Source of the DNA: Streptomyces orinoci
Lineage (GTDB): Bacteria > Actinomycetota > Actinomycetes > Streptomycetales > Streptomycetaceae
NCBI RefSeq assembly: GCF_003121295.1
Contig: NZ_PHNC01000018.1
Coordinates: 1 to 54,053, forward strand
Direction of reading: 5' to 3'
DNA length: 54,053 nt
Part shown: positions 16,446-23,784 of the stretch, in pieces
How positions within the stretch are numbered: the stretch's first letter is position 1
How the letters are laid out: each line of letters begins with the position of its first letter
Translations under genes and position numbers: made by a program
The notes under the pieces: model-generated
The model's input: only the letters and a program-made list of their open reading frames with translations
What the model was told of the DNA's origin: nothing
Database searches by the model: none

Positions 16446-18209
16446 TCACACCGCGCTGCGCTCCCCCACCGGCGCCGGCTCCAGCTCCTCCCCCGGCGTG
16501 ACCGGCACCGGTACCGCCACCCCCGACTCCCACCTCAGCCCCGCCTGCCACACCACCAGCGGCAGCAGCGCCGTGCCGAGTGCCAGCAGCGCCCATACCC
16601 GCATCGCGGTGTGGGCGTGGTCGAACAGCACGGAGGCGGTCAGGGACAGGGCGAAGGCCGCCGCCCACACCAGATGGGTCCGGAAGGTGGCCATCCGGTC
16701 CGGGCTCGCCGAGTCGCCCTTGGGCGTCACCACAAACCGGGAGCGGCGCCGCAGCAGGGCCTCCATCAGCGACCGGGCGTACAGCGGCGCGGCCAGCGCG
16801 GACATCAGCATGCCCGCCGCCCCGGAGGACCCGGCCGGCTCATGCGGGCTGACATTGTGCCGCCGGTTCCAGAGATAGAGCCCGATCTGGAGGGCGGCCG
16901 CGTCCGAGTAGAGCATCAGCCACACCTGGGACTCGACATTGATGCCGGAGGCGCCGAGTCCGAGGAAGAGCACACAGGACACCCCGCCCAGCATCCAGTT
17001 GAGCGCCGCCATGGGGTAATAGGCCACCAGCAGCGAGTAGTTGAGCGCCGAGCCGGGGGAGAGCCGCCACACCGCCCGCCAGAACTGCCGCAGCAGGGCC
17101 TCATAGGTCCCGCGCGACCAGCGCAGTTGCTGGGAGAAGAAGTCCGTCCAGGAGGACGGCCCCTCGCCCACCGCCAGTACGTCCGGGGTGTACACCGAGC
17201 GCCAGCGGCGGCCGGTGGCCGGGTTGCGGCGGCGGTGGATCTCCAGGCCGGTGGCCATGTCCTCGGTGATGGAGTCGTACAGTCCGCCGATCTGGCGCAG
17301 CACCGCGGTGCGTACGCAGTTGCTGGTGCCCACGAACATCGGTGAGCCATAGGCGTTGCCGGCCCGCTGGATCAGCGCATGGAAGAGGAACTGCTGGCTC
17401 TCGGCCGCCTTGGTCACGGCGGCGGTGTAGTTGCCGTAGACCTGGGGGCCCACCACAAAGGCCACATCCGGGTCACGGAAGTAACCCAGCATCCGCTCAA
17501 GGAAGTTGGGCAGCGGCACATGGTCGGTGTCCACACAGGCCAGGAACTCGTAGTCCGCACCGTGGGCGTCCAGCCAGGCGTTGTAGTTGCCGTGTTTGGT
17601 ACGGGCCCGGAAGGGCCCCGAGGGCTGGTTCCAGCGTTCCACCCCCTTGCGGGTGAAGTGCTTGACGCCCAGCCGCTCACAGAGCAGCTTGACCTCGGCG
17701 TCGTCACCCTCGTCCAGCAGCCAGACATCCAGCACCCCGTCGTGCACGATGCGGACCGCCCCCTCCAGGGTGGCCCGCACCATGGAGAAGGGCTCCTTGC
17801 CCGGCACATAGGTGGTCACAAAGGCCACCCGGGTGCCCGGCCGGGCGCGTACCGGGACCGGGTCCCGGGCCATCCAGGTGGCATGGGCGTTGGAGATCAC
17901 ATTGATCAGCCGGAAGCTTTCGATCAGGCCGATGGACAGGGTGACCAGGCCGTCGGCGGCATGCTCCCAGGCGGCGGCGTAGGGACGGTCCACCCAGTGA
18001 TCCGGCTGCATCAGCCACACCACCAGCACCAGGGACAACAGGGGCGCGGCCACCGACAGCAGACAGGCGCCCAGCCGGCGCCCCGCGCCCCGGCCGGTCA
18101 GCCGGCGATAGCGCACCCGGTAGGGCCCCTCCGGCGGTTCGGTGAGCTCTCCGGCCAGCCGGCTGTAGCGGTCGTAGTCGTAGTCATGGGCCGTCGGCGA
18201 AACCGCCAC
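16446..18209 (-). CDS. Processive family 2 glycosyltransferase (cellulose-synthase-like)
   Basis: About 587 aa. Two membrane segments near the N-terminus precede the cytosolic GT-A domain, which shows the Asp of LLDEGDD, the DTD metal motif (FLACVDTDHVP, near 227-229), the catalytic TED (DSITED, near 317) and QQLRW (near 360-364). That set defines processive cellulose/chitin/hyaluronan-type synthases. Four or five C-terminal membrane segments would form the glycan channel. It resembles Streptomyces CslA-like enzymes, but no GlxA-type radical copper oxidase is adjacent. GTG 18209 has GGGGGTGAA upstream; GTG 18251 is possible and overlaps a CACCAC/GTGGTG inverted repeat. Confidence 0.88.
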   Translation of the reverse strand: MAVSPTAHDYDYDRYSRLAGELTEPPEGPYRVRYRRLTGRGAGRRLGACLLSVAAPLLSLVLVVWLMQPDHWVDRPYAAAWEHAADGLVTLSIGLIESFRLINVISNAHATWMARDPVPVRARPGTRVAFVTTYVPGKEPFSMVRATLEGAVRIVHDGVLDVWLLDEGDDAEVKLLCERLGVKHFTRKGVERWNQPSGPFRARTKHGNYNAWLDAHGADYEFLACVDTDHVPLPNFLERMLGYFRDPDVAFVVGPQVYGNYTAAVTKAAESQQFLFHALIQRAGNAYGSPMFVGTSNCVRTAVLRQIGGLYDSITEDMATGLEIHRRRNPATGRRWRSVYTPDVLAVGEGPSSWTDFFSQQLRWSRGTYEALLRQFWRAVWRLSPGSALNYSLLVAYYPMAALNWMLGGVSCVLFLGLGASGINVESQVWLMLYSDAAALQIGLYLWNRRHNVSPHEPAGSSGAAGMLMSALAAPLYARSLMEALLRRRSRFVVTPKGDSASPDRMATFRTHLVWAAAFALSLTASVLFDHAHTAMRVWALLALGTALLPLVVWQAGLRWESGVAVPVPVTPGEELEPAPVGERSAV

Positions 18210-18437
18210 CTCTTCACCCCCAGCCGCACAAGGACACGGGAAATGCACCACCCGCCTAGTGGTGCAAAATCTAACAAAAGGGACCTACGATCATGTGACA
18301 ACCAATAAAGAACACCCCTCTTCGTCACCCACATGGCCAACCGGCAGGGAGCGGGCGCCCGCGGCGGCCCTAGAATGTGCAGAGTTCTTCAATTCACCAG
18401 TTGTGCGATCGGCCTCTGGCCGGGCGGGGGGGCAGCG

Positions 18438-18626
18438 GTGAGCGCGTTCGCCGAGGCGATGCGGGAGCGGGTGCGCCAGGCGCGTTCGGACCTCGCCGCC
18501 GCGCGGGCGGCCGGGGACGTCTTCGCGGCGGCCCTGGCGGAGGACGAACTCCAGGACGCGCTGCGCGTCGCGGCCGAACACGGCGTCGAACCCGACGCCG
18601 GACCGGAAGGGCGGAACGGAAGTTGA
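18438..18626 (+). CDS. Small charged protein of unknown function (62 aa)
   Basis: A 62-aa, mostly helical, alanine-rich charged protein (begins MSAFAEAMRERVRQARSDLA). GTG 18438 is preceded by a G-rich stretch. Its TGA lies within a few bases of the ArsR start, so it heads a three-gene overlapping operon. TAGAAT at about 18371 is a possible -10 box. I do not recognise it; its size and helical heptads suggest a partner or modulator of the regulator that follows. Confidence 0.6.
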   Translation: MSAFAEAMRERVRQARSDLAAARAAGDVFAAALAEDELQDALRVAAEHGVEPDAGPEGRNGS

Positions 18627-18637
18627 TCGGAGTGCGG

Positions 18638-18991
18638 GTGCCGCTGTACCAGGCGAAGGCCGACTTCTTCCGCATGCTCGGGCACCCGGTGCGCATCCGG
18701 GTGCTGGAACTGCTCCAGGACGGCCCCAAGCCGGTGCGCGAGCTGCTCGCCGCGATCGGCGTCGAGCCCTCCAGCCTCTCCCAGCAGCTGGCCGTACTGC
18801 GGCGTTCGGGCATGGTGACCGCCGCCCGGGAGGGCTCCACCGTGGTCTACTCCCTGGCGGGCGGCGAGGTGGCGGAGCTGCTGGCGACCGCCCGGCGCAT
18901 CCTGGCCCAGGTGCTGACCGGCCAGGAGGAACTGCTGACCGAGCTGCGCGGCACCACCGAGGCGCCGGTCCCCACGGAAGAAGAACAGTGA
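18638..18991 (+). CDS. ArsR/SmtB-family winged-helix transcriptional regulator
   Basis: About 117 aa. The sequence VPLYQAKADFFRMLGHPVRIRVLELL is the usual opening of this Streptomyces subfamily, followed by the winged HTH (PVRELLAAIGVEPSSLSQQLAVLRRSGMV) and the wing TAAREGSTVVYSLA. No ELCVCDL metal-binding box is seen, so a non-metal signal is likely. GTG 18638 has CGGAG 6 nt upstream; TTG 18623 overlaps the previous stop and would add five residues. The GTG start of the 42-aa membrane protein overlaps this stop. Confidence 0.85.
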   Translation: MPLYQAKADFFRMLGHPVRIRVLELLQDGPKPVRELLAAIGVEPSSLSQQLAVLRRSGMVTAAREGSTVVYSLAGGEVAELLATARRILAQVLTGQEELLTELRGTTEAPVPTEEEQ

Positions 18992-19116
18992 GCGACAGCG
19001 AGAAGTACGCGGAAAAGGCGATCAGTTGGCGCGTGCTGATCTATATCGTGCTGGGGCATCTGCTCGCCGGCTTCATCTGGCTGCTGTTCTACCTGGGTTC
19101 ACACGCCCACCGGTGA
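18988..19116 (+). CDS. Small single-pass membrane protein, DUF6126-like (42 aa)
   Basis: GTG 18988 overlaps the regulator stop (GTGA) and opens a 42-codon frame. A charged N-terminus (SDSEKYAEKAISWR) is followed by one membrane helix (VLIYIVLGHLLAGFIWLLFYLG) and a short tail SHAHR. The pattern KYAEKA-x-SWRVL-x-YI-x-GH is, from memory, that of the DUF6126 small proteins of Streptomyces. Strict coupling to the ArsR gene suggests a regulator with a cognate membrane micro-protein. Confidence 0.8.
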   Translation: MSDSEKYAEKAISWRVLIYIVLGHLLAGFIWLLFYLGSHAHR

Positions 19117-19165
19117 TCCCGCCAACTTCCCCTTGGGACAAGGGGAATGGGGTTCACAAGGAAAG

Positions 19166-19351
19166 GTGACACCCGAATGCCAAGAACCGGCAATCACCCA
19201 GGTGCGCCGGGGCACGGGCGAATACGCGGTTGTCCTATGCCAACTCCCCTGCGCGTGGCGGGAGCTGCGCGACCCCCGGCACACCGCCGCACACAGCCCT
19301 CCGCGCGCACCGTACCCTCTGGTCAACCCGCAGGTCAGCACAGCCGGGTGA
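19166..19351 (+). CDS. Possible small hypothetical protein (61 aa)
   Basis: This frame keeps G/C in most third positions and reads GTGEYAVVLCQLPCAWRELRD, which looks more protein-like than the overlapping frames. GTG 19166 has AAGGAAAG just upstream. No family was recognised and the third-base bias is weaker than in neighbouring genes. The rest of the 19117-19402 gap shows nothing else. Confidence 0.3.
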   Translation: MTPECQEPAITQVRRGTGEYAVVLCQLPCAWRELRDPRHTAAHSPPRAPYPLVNPQVSTAG

Positions 19352-19402
19352 TCGCCCGGAACCCAACTCGCGGGCGGCCGCGCGCTGCTACTGTCGCGCG
19401 TC

Positions 19403-19765
19403 ATGGAGCAGCTCTTCTCCCCCGACGAACTCGTCCGTATTGAGGCCGCCGCCCGGGAGGCGGGACATTCGGCGCGCGACTGGGTGCGTGCCCTGGTCCT
19501 CAAACGGCTCTACGGCGATTCCGAACGCACTCATGTCTCCCATCGCCGGCCCGCGCGGCCCGATTTCGAGGACGCGGTCTGGCCGGTCACCACCCACCGC
19601 CGGTCAGGCGGAGTGCTCCAGGAGCTGCACCACGCGGGGTGCTGGGTACCCAAGGGCGGCGAGGCCACGCTGACCACGGCCGAGGCCCGGCTGCGGATCG
19701 CCGGCCATGAGGTACGTCCCTGCGACGCCTGCCAGCCGGAGCGGTTCCTCATCCCCTACGCCTGA
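19403..19765 (+). CDS. Small protein related to DUF6233-type proteins
   Basis: A 120-aa protein. The N-terminal helix resembles a ribbon-helix-helix-like segment (MEQLFSPDELVRIEAAAREA). The C-terminal half carries VLQELHHAGCWVPKGGEATLTTAEARLRI and VRPCDACQPER, a His/Cys pattern like the Streptomyces DUF6233 C-terminal module (H-x2-CW then CDAC), which might bind zinc. The ATG at 19403 has no strong Shine-Dalgarno, so the transcript may be leaderless. Function unknown. Confidence 0.65.
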   Translation: MEQLFSPDELVRIEAAAREAGHSARDWVRALVLKRLYGDSERTHVSHRRPARPDFEDAVWPVTTHRRSGGVLQELHHAGCWVPKGGEATLTTAEARLRIAGHEVRPCDACQPERFLIPYA

Positions 19766-19835
19766 GCGGCCCACCGGGCGGACGGCCGAGGCCGCCGCCG
19801 CGGATGCGACGACGGCCTCGGACGGAGCGCCGGCT

Positions 19836-20255
19836 TCAGGAACGGCGCCGGAACGCCTTGCGCACAAAGTGCACGATCAGCCAGATCACCAGGATGATGA
19901 AGAGGATCACAATGATCAGGATGATCAGCAGGGCCTTGCCCAGCCTGGCGAAGAAACCCTTCTTCTTTTTCTTCGCCGGATGGCGCGCAGCGCTGGTGTA
20001 CTGGTGCTGACCGACCGTCGGGTGACCAACCGTGCGGGTGGTGTGTCCGCTCACGGCACCGGAAGTGTGGCCGGTGTGGCCCAGACCGCTCTCCACCGTC
20101 ACGGCTCGCTCCACGACATTGGCGGAGGAGTACGCAACGGCGGCCGACGCGGGCGTGGCCAGCAGAGCGGTTCCCAGCAGCAGGGCCACGACGGCGGCCA
20201 CCCGGCGGGCCATCCGCCCCCGGTGCCTGCCCTCGTGTGTGTGCCGGCTCTTCAT
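19836..20255 (-). CDS. Small exported protein with C-terminal membrane anchor
   Basis: A 139-aa protein with a basic N-region (MKSRHTHEGRHRGRMARR), signal-type hydrophobic core and AXA site (ATPASA). A His/Thr/Gly-rich extracellular segment follows, then KKKKK, an aliphatic membrane helix made mostly of I, L and V (LLIILIIVILFIILVIWLI) and a basic tail. The layout fits a bitopic envelope protein; no family recognised. The 5' leader has GGGGGCG before the ATG. Confidence 0.6.
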   Translation of the reverse strand: MKSRHTHEGRHRGRMARRVAAVVALLLGTALLATPASAAVAYSSANVVERAVTVESGLGHTGHTSGAVSGHTTRTVGHPTVGQHQYTSAARHPAKKKKKGFFARLGKALLIILIIVILFIILVIWLIVHFVRKAFRRRS

Positions 20256-20369
20256 CGACGCCCCCTGTGTTCTGTGCTGATGTTCTGTCGGGCTACCGCG
20301 GCCGGTGACCGCGGAGCCTCCATTATCGGCACACGCCCGACCCGCCCAGCAGGGCGCGTACCAGCGCGG

Positions 20370-20564
20370 TCAGCCGCTCTTGCGGCGGAAGGAGCGCTGG
20401 CCCCCGGCCTTGCCATGGGTGCCGTGGATCTTCGAGCCCTCCGCACCGTGCCCGGACGCACCGGCACCGGCCGCCCGTCCCCGCTTGCGGTCCAGTGCCT
20501 CCCGGAACCTGCGCTTGACCTCGTCCTGTTCCCCGTCCGCGCTCCGCGGTTCCCGCTCCGCCAT
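20370..20564 (-). CDS. DUF5302 family protein (64 aa)
   Basis: A 64-aa hydrophilic protein starting MAEREPRSADGEQDEVKRRF and ending SKIHGTHGKAGGQRSFRRKSG. The arrangement V-K-R-RFREALDRK, then SK-x-HG-x-HG, then a basic FRRKSG terminus is that of the actinobacterial DUF5302 family, whose function is unknown. GGGAGG lies 5 nt before the ATG. It sits between the exported protein and the HEAT-like protein, all on the minus strand. Confidence 0.85.
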   Translation of the reverse strand: MAEREPRSADGEQDEVKRRFREALDRKRGRAAGAGASGHGAEGSKIHGTHGKAGGQRSFRRKSG

Positions 20565-20635
20565 CAAAGCCTCCCGACCGTACCGGTTTTCGCCACAGCT
20601 TGGCACAGAGCCGCGACTACCCCGTACCCCCTGTG

Positions 20636-22066
20636 TCACACCGTCGTGGCGTCCGGGCCGAAGCGGCTGCGGACCGCGGTCTGCACCTCCGCCTCCTCGG
20701 CGGGGTCGGCGGCCAGCCGGCGCAGCTGCTGCACCACCCGGGCGTCGGCGGTGGCGGCATGGTGGTGGGCGCCCAGTTCCCGGGTGGACTCCTCGCAGTC
20801 CCACAGGCATTCCACCGCGAAGCCGGCCGGGAAGGAGGGGTCGGTGGCCGCCAGGGCCCGGGCGGCCCGGCCGCGCAGATGGGAGGAGGAGGTCTCGCGG
20901 TAGACATGGCGCAGCACCGGGGCGGCACAGCGGATGGCCAGCCGTCCGGCGCCGTCCACCAGGTCCCACAGCACCGGGGCGTCCGGTCCCTCGGTGCGCA
21001 CGGTACGGCGCAGTGCGCCCAGCACCAGCGCGGCGTCGTACTCCGCGCCCCGGCAGGCGAGCATCCCGGCGGCGGCCGCGCCCAGCGCGTCGCCCCGGTG
21101 CACCCAGGCCCGGGCGCGCTCCAGGGCGGCCGGTCCGCGCATCCGCTCGAAGGCGGCGACGGCGGCCTCGGCGACCGGCTCGGCCGGGTCCCCGGCGGCG
21201 GTCTCGATCAGGTCCAGGGCCTGCGGGTCGTCATGCTCGGCCAGATAGCGCAGGGCGGTGGCGCGGGCTCCGGCGGTGCCGAAGGCGGCCGCCTCGATGA
21301 TCTCCAGCCGGTCCTCGGGGCCGGCCACGGCGGTCAGACAGCGGGCGGCGGCCACCGGGCGCTGCTGGACCGGGTGCAGGTCCAGGCCCTCCTGGGCCCA
21401 GTCCAGCACCTCGCGCACGCTCCAGCCCGGGCGCGGCCCGGTGGAGCGCAGCTGACGCTGCCAGCGGTCGAAGCTGCTCCGCTCCCAGGCGGCGCGCATC
21501 CGGGCGGCGGTGGCGGGTGACTGCCGCTCGTCCGCCCAGATCCGCCAGGGCCGGGGCTCAAAGGCATCCCGCACCGCCGCGGCCAGCGCGGCGTCGCCCT
21601 CGGGGTCCGCCGGGAAGCGGGCCAGTACGGCCTGGCCCAGGACGGCCAGCGCGGTGTCCTCGTCGCGTAGCGCCAGCTCGTCCAGGGCCCAGCTCCAGTT
21701 GGTCCCGGTGGCGGCGTAGCGGCGCAGCAGCAGCAGGGCGTCCCGCCTGCCGTAGGCGGCCAGGTGGCCCAGGACGGCCAGGGCCAGGCCGGTGCGCTCC
21801 TCGGCGGTGTCCAGCAGGTCATCGGGGTGGAAGAGGTGCTGTTCGATCTCCTCGAGCCCGCCGTCGAGGTCCCGGTAGAGCCGCGCGTAGTACAGCGAGC
21901 GGTTCTCGACCTGCCAGTCGCGGCGAGGGTCGGCGCGCACACAGCGGTTGAGCGCCGCGAGTGCTTCGGCCCGCGGCGCCGCTAGGGCATGCAGGGTCCC
22001 GTCGCCGCGGCCTCGCTGGAGGAGGCCGAGCAGGGTGCCGCTGGGCGCTATGTCTGGATCGAACAT
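20636..22066 (-). CDS. HEAT-repeat-like helical protein of unknown function
   Basis: A 476-aa cytosolic, alanine/leucine-rich protein. It opens MFDPDIAPSGTLLGLLQRGRG and consists of paired helices such as TGLALAVLGHLAAYGRRDALLLL, ALRYLAEHDDPQALDLIETAAG and AVAAFERMRGPAALERARAW, typical of HEAT/armadillo scaffolds. Conserved relatives in Streptomyces, from memory, start with the same MFDP block, which decides the start here over ATG 22123. No catalytic motif is visible; a protein-binding scaffold is the likely role. Confidence 0.75.
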   Translation of the reverse strand: MFDPDIAPSGTLLGLLQRGRGDGTLHALAAPRAEALAALNRCVRADPRRDWQVENRSLYYARLYRDLDGGLEEIEQHLFHPDDLLDTAEERTGLALAVLGHLAAYGRRDALLLLRRYAATGTNWSWALDELALRDEDTALAVLGQAVLARFPADPEGDAALAAAVRDAFEPRPWRIWADERQSPATAARMRAAWERSSFDRWQRQLRSTGPRPGWSVREVLDWAQEGLDLHPVQQRPVAAARCLTAVAGPEDRLEIIEAAAFGTAGARATALRYLAEHDDPQALDLIETAAGDPAEPVAEAAVAAFERMRGPAALERARAWVHRGDALGAAAAGMLACRGAEYDAALVLGALRRTVRTEGPDAPVLWDLVDGAGRLAIRCAAPVLRHVYRETSSSHLRGRAARALAATDPSFPAGFAVECLWDCEESTRELGAHHHAATADARVVQQLRRLAADPAEEAEVQTAVRSRFGPDATTV

Positions 22067-22229
22067 GGGGTCAGCATCCGGTGCGGGTGGTCGGCTGGCA
22101 ACGGGATTTCCGTCGTCCGGCATTCTTGCCGGTGTTCACCGGGGCTATGCCTGGGCGAACCGAGCGGGCTCGGGGCGGCCGAGCGCCCGCAGCCTACCCG
22201 GAGTTGGAGATTCCGCCGAGTCCCGCCCG

Positions 22230-22255
22230 ATATGCCCGGCACCGTTCCGGCATAT
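22230..22255. promoter_or_regulatory. Inverted repeat upstream of the PAS-PP2C gene
   Basis: ATATGCC at 22230-22236 and GGCATAT at 22249-22255 form perfect 7-bp arms around a 12-nt spacer, in the 350-bp gap between the divergent HEAT-like and PAS-PP2C genes. The arms are A/T-containing in a GC-rich setting, as in operators. The remainder of the gap shows no gene. Confidence 0.45.
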
Positions 22256-22419
22256 GCCCAACGCACGACCGTGGCGAGTATTGCAAAACCGGTTACAAGC
22301 CGTCGCGGGCTGTGCGACAGTCGTAACCGCACCACCCCCGGCCGACCCCACGGGCCCCCGAATCCGCCCCGCGGATTCCCCGGGAGCCCGGCCGCGTCCC
22401 GCCCGTAACGGAGTCCACG

Positions 22420-23721
22420 ATGCCGTCCTCCCTCTCCGCGGACCGTCCCGCCGCCGAGCCGCCCGGACCCGAGGCGCTGGAGGCACTGATCCACCAGGCC
22501 CGGCGGCTGCGCGGCGGGATCGACGCGGTGGCCCGCGCCGCCACGGACAGCGGCCCGCGCTCCCGCTGGGAGCGGGCGCTGTGCGAGCTGGCCGCGGGCC
22601 AGCTGGAGGACCTCGGCCGGCAGCTGGGCCGGCTCCGCGACGGACCCGCCGCCCCGGAGGACACCGGGCCGGCGGGCAGCGCCGAGTGGGACCTGCTCAC
22701 CGACGAGGTCACCTGGTCCGAGGAGGTCTACCAGCTCTTCGGACGGGACCCCGCCGACGGGGCGCTCACCCTGGACGAACTGCCCTCCTGGGTGCTGGAG
22801 GAGGACCGCGAGCAGCTGACCGCGCTGGTCACCGACTGCCTGGTGGACGGCCGGCCGGCCGAGGGCGAGTTCCGCCTCCGGCGCCCCGACGGCACCGAAC
22901 GCACCGTTCACCTCAGGGCCGAGGCGGTGCTGGACGCGGACGGCTGCGCCGCCGCCATGTGGGCCGTCCTGCGGGACGTCAGCGAGCTGCGCCGCGGCCG
23001 GGAGGCCGTCCGGATCAGCCAGGACGCCCTGGACCGCCAACGGCACCGGCTGGCGGCGGAGCTGCGCGAGGCGGTGCTGCCGCCCTGGCAGGAGGCGGCG
23101 GGCGACGGGCTGGACATCGCCACCCGGCACCTCCCCGGCCCCTCCGGCGGCCTGCCCGGCGGCGACTGGTGCGATGTGCTGCCGCTGCCGGACGGACACA
23201 CCCTGCTGAGCGTCGGCGCCCTGACCGGGCAGGGCGTGCCCACCACCTCCGCGCTGGCCATGCTGCTCGGCGCGGTGCGCGGCATGGCCCTCACCGGAGC
23301 CGAGCCGGGCCCCCTGCTGGGCTGGCTCAACCAGCTGCTGGACGCCTCCGCCCAGCCCGCCCTGGGCAGCGCGGTGTGCTGCCGCTACCAACCGCGCACC
23401 CGCACCCTGTGCTGGGCCGGCGCGGGCCATCCCGCCCCGCTGCTGTTCCGCGCCGGAACCGGGCGGGTGCTGTCCGGCGAGCGCGGTATGCCCCTGGGAG
23501 CGGTCGGCGGCACCGGCTACCCACAGGCCGAGGAGCGCCTGCGACCCGGTGATGTGCTGCTGCTGCACACCGAGGCACTGCCCGCCGAGCGCCTGCTGGC
23601 ACCCGCCGCACGGTTCGCCACGGCATCCACTGCCCAGGACTGCGTACGGATCGTGCTGGAGGAATGCGGTGACCTGCCCCGCCGGGACGACGCCCGGCTG
23701 CTGGTCGCCAGGATCGGCTGA
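22420..23721 (+). CDS. PAS domain / PP2C-type (SpoIIE-like) phosphatase, possibly inactive
   Basis: A 433-aa protein: a coiled N-terminal region (about 20-75), a PAS-like domain (about 87-195, with SEEVYQLFGRDPADG and EFRLRRPDGTERTVHLRAEA), a linker helix, then a SpoIIE/RsbU-type PP2C domain. The first metal motif is intact (GGDWCDV, D249). The second, normally G-D-V-x-G-H-G, reads VGALTGQG, with Ala267 in place of Asp and Gln for His. The final DDARLLVAR is present. Such proteins normally dephosphorylate anti-sigma antagonists; this one may be a pseudophosphatase. GGAG lies 7 nt before the ATG. Confidence 0.85.
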   Translation: MPSSLSADRPAAEPPGPEALEALIHQARRLRGGIDAVARAATDSGPRSRWERALCELAAGQLEDLGRQLGRLRDGPAAPEDTGPAGSAEWDLLTDEVTWSEEVYQLFGRDPADGALTLDELPSWVLEEDREQLTALVTDCLVDGRPAEGEFRLRRPDGTERTVHLRAEAVLDADGCAAAMWAVLRDVSELRRGREAVRISQDALDRQRHRLAAELREAVLPPWQEAAGDGLDIATRHLPGPSGGLPGGDWCDVLPLPDGHTLLSVGALTGQGVPTTSALAMLLGAVRGMALTGAEPGPLLGWLNQLLDASAQPALGSAVCCRYQPRTRTLCWAGAGHPAPLLFRAGTGRVLSGERGMPLGAVGGTGYPQAEERLRPGDVLLLHTEALPAERLLAPAARFATASTAQDCVRIVLEECGDLPRRDDARLLVARIG

Positions 23722-23784
23722 CTCGCGGATCAACTGACGCACAGACCGGCTGACTCGCAGACCGGCTGACTCACCGGCCGCTGT

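Noticed and set aside
22048..23742. Long minus-strand frames opposite the PAS-PP2C gene
   Set aside because: Composition is Gly/Gln/Arg-rich with no recognisable domain. The plus-strand gene has domains and a Shine-Dalgarno.
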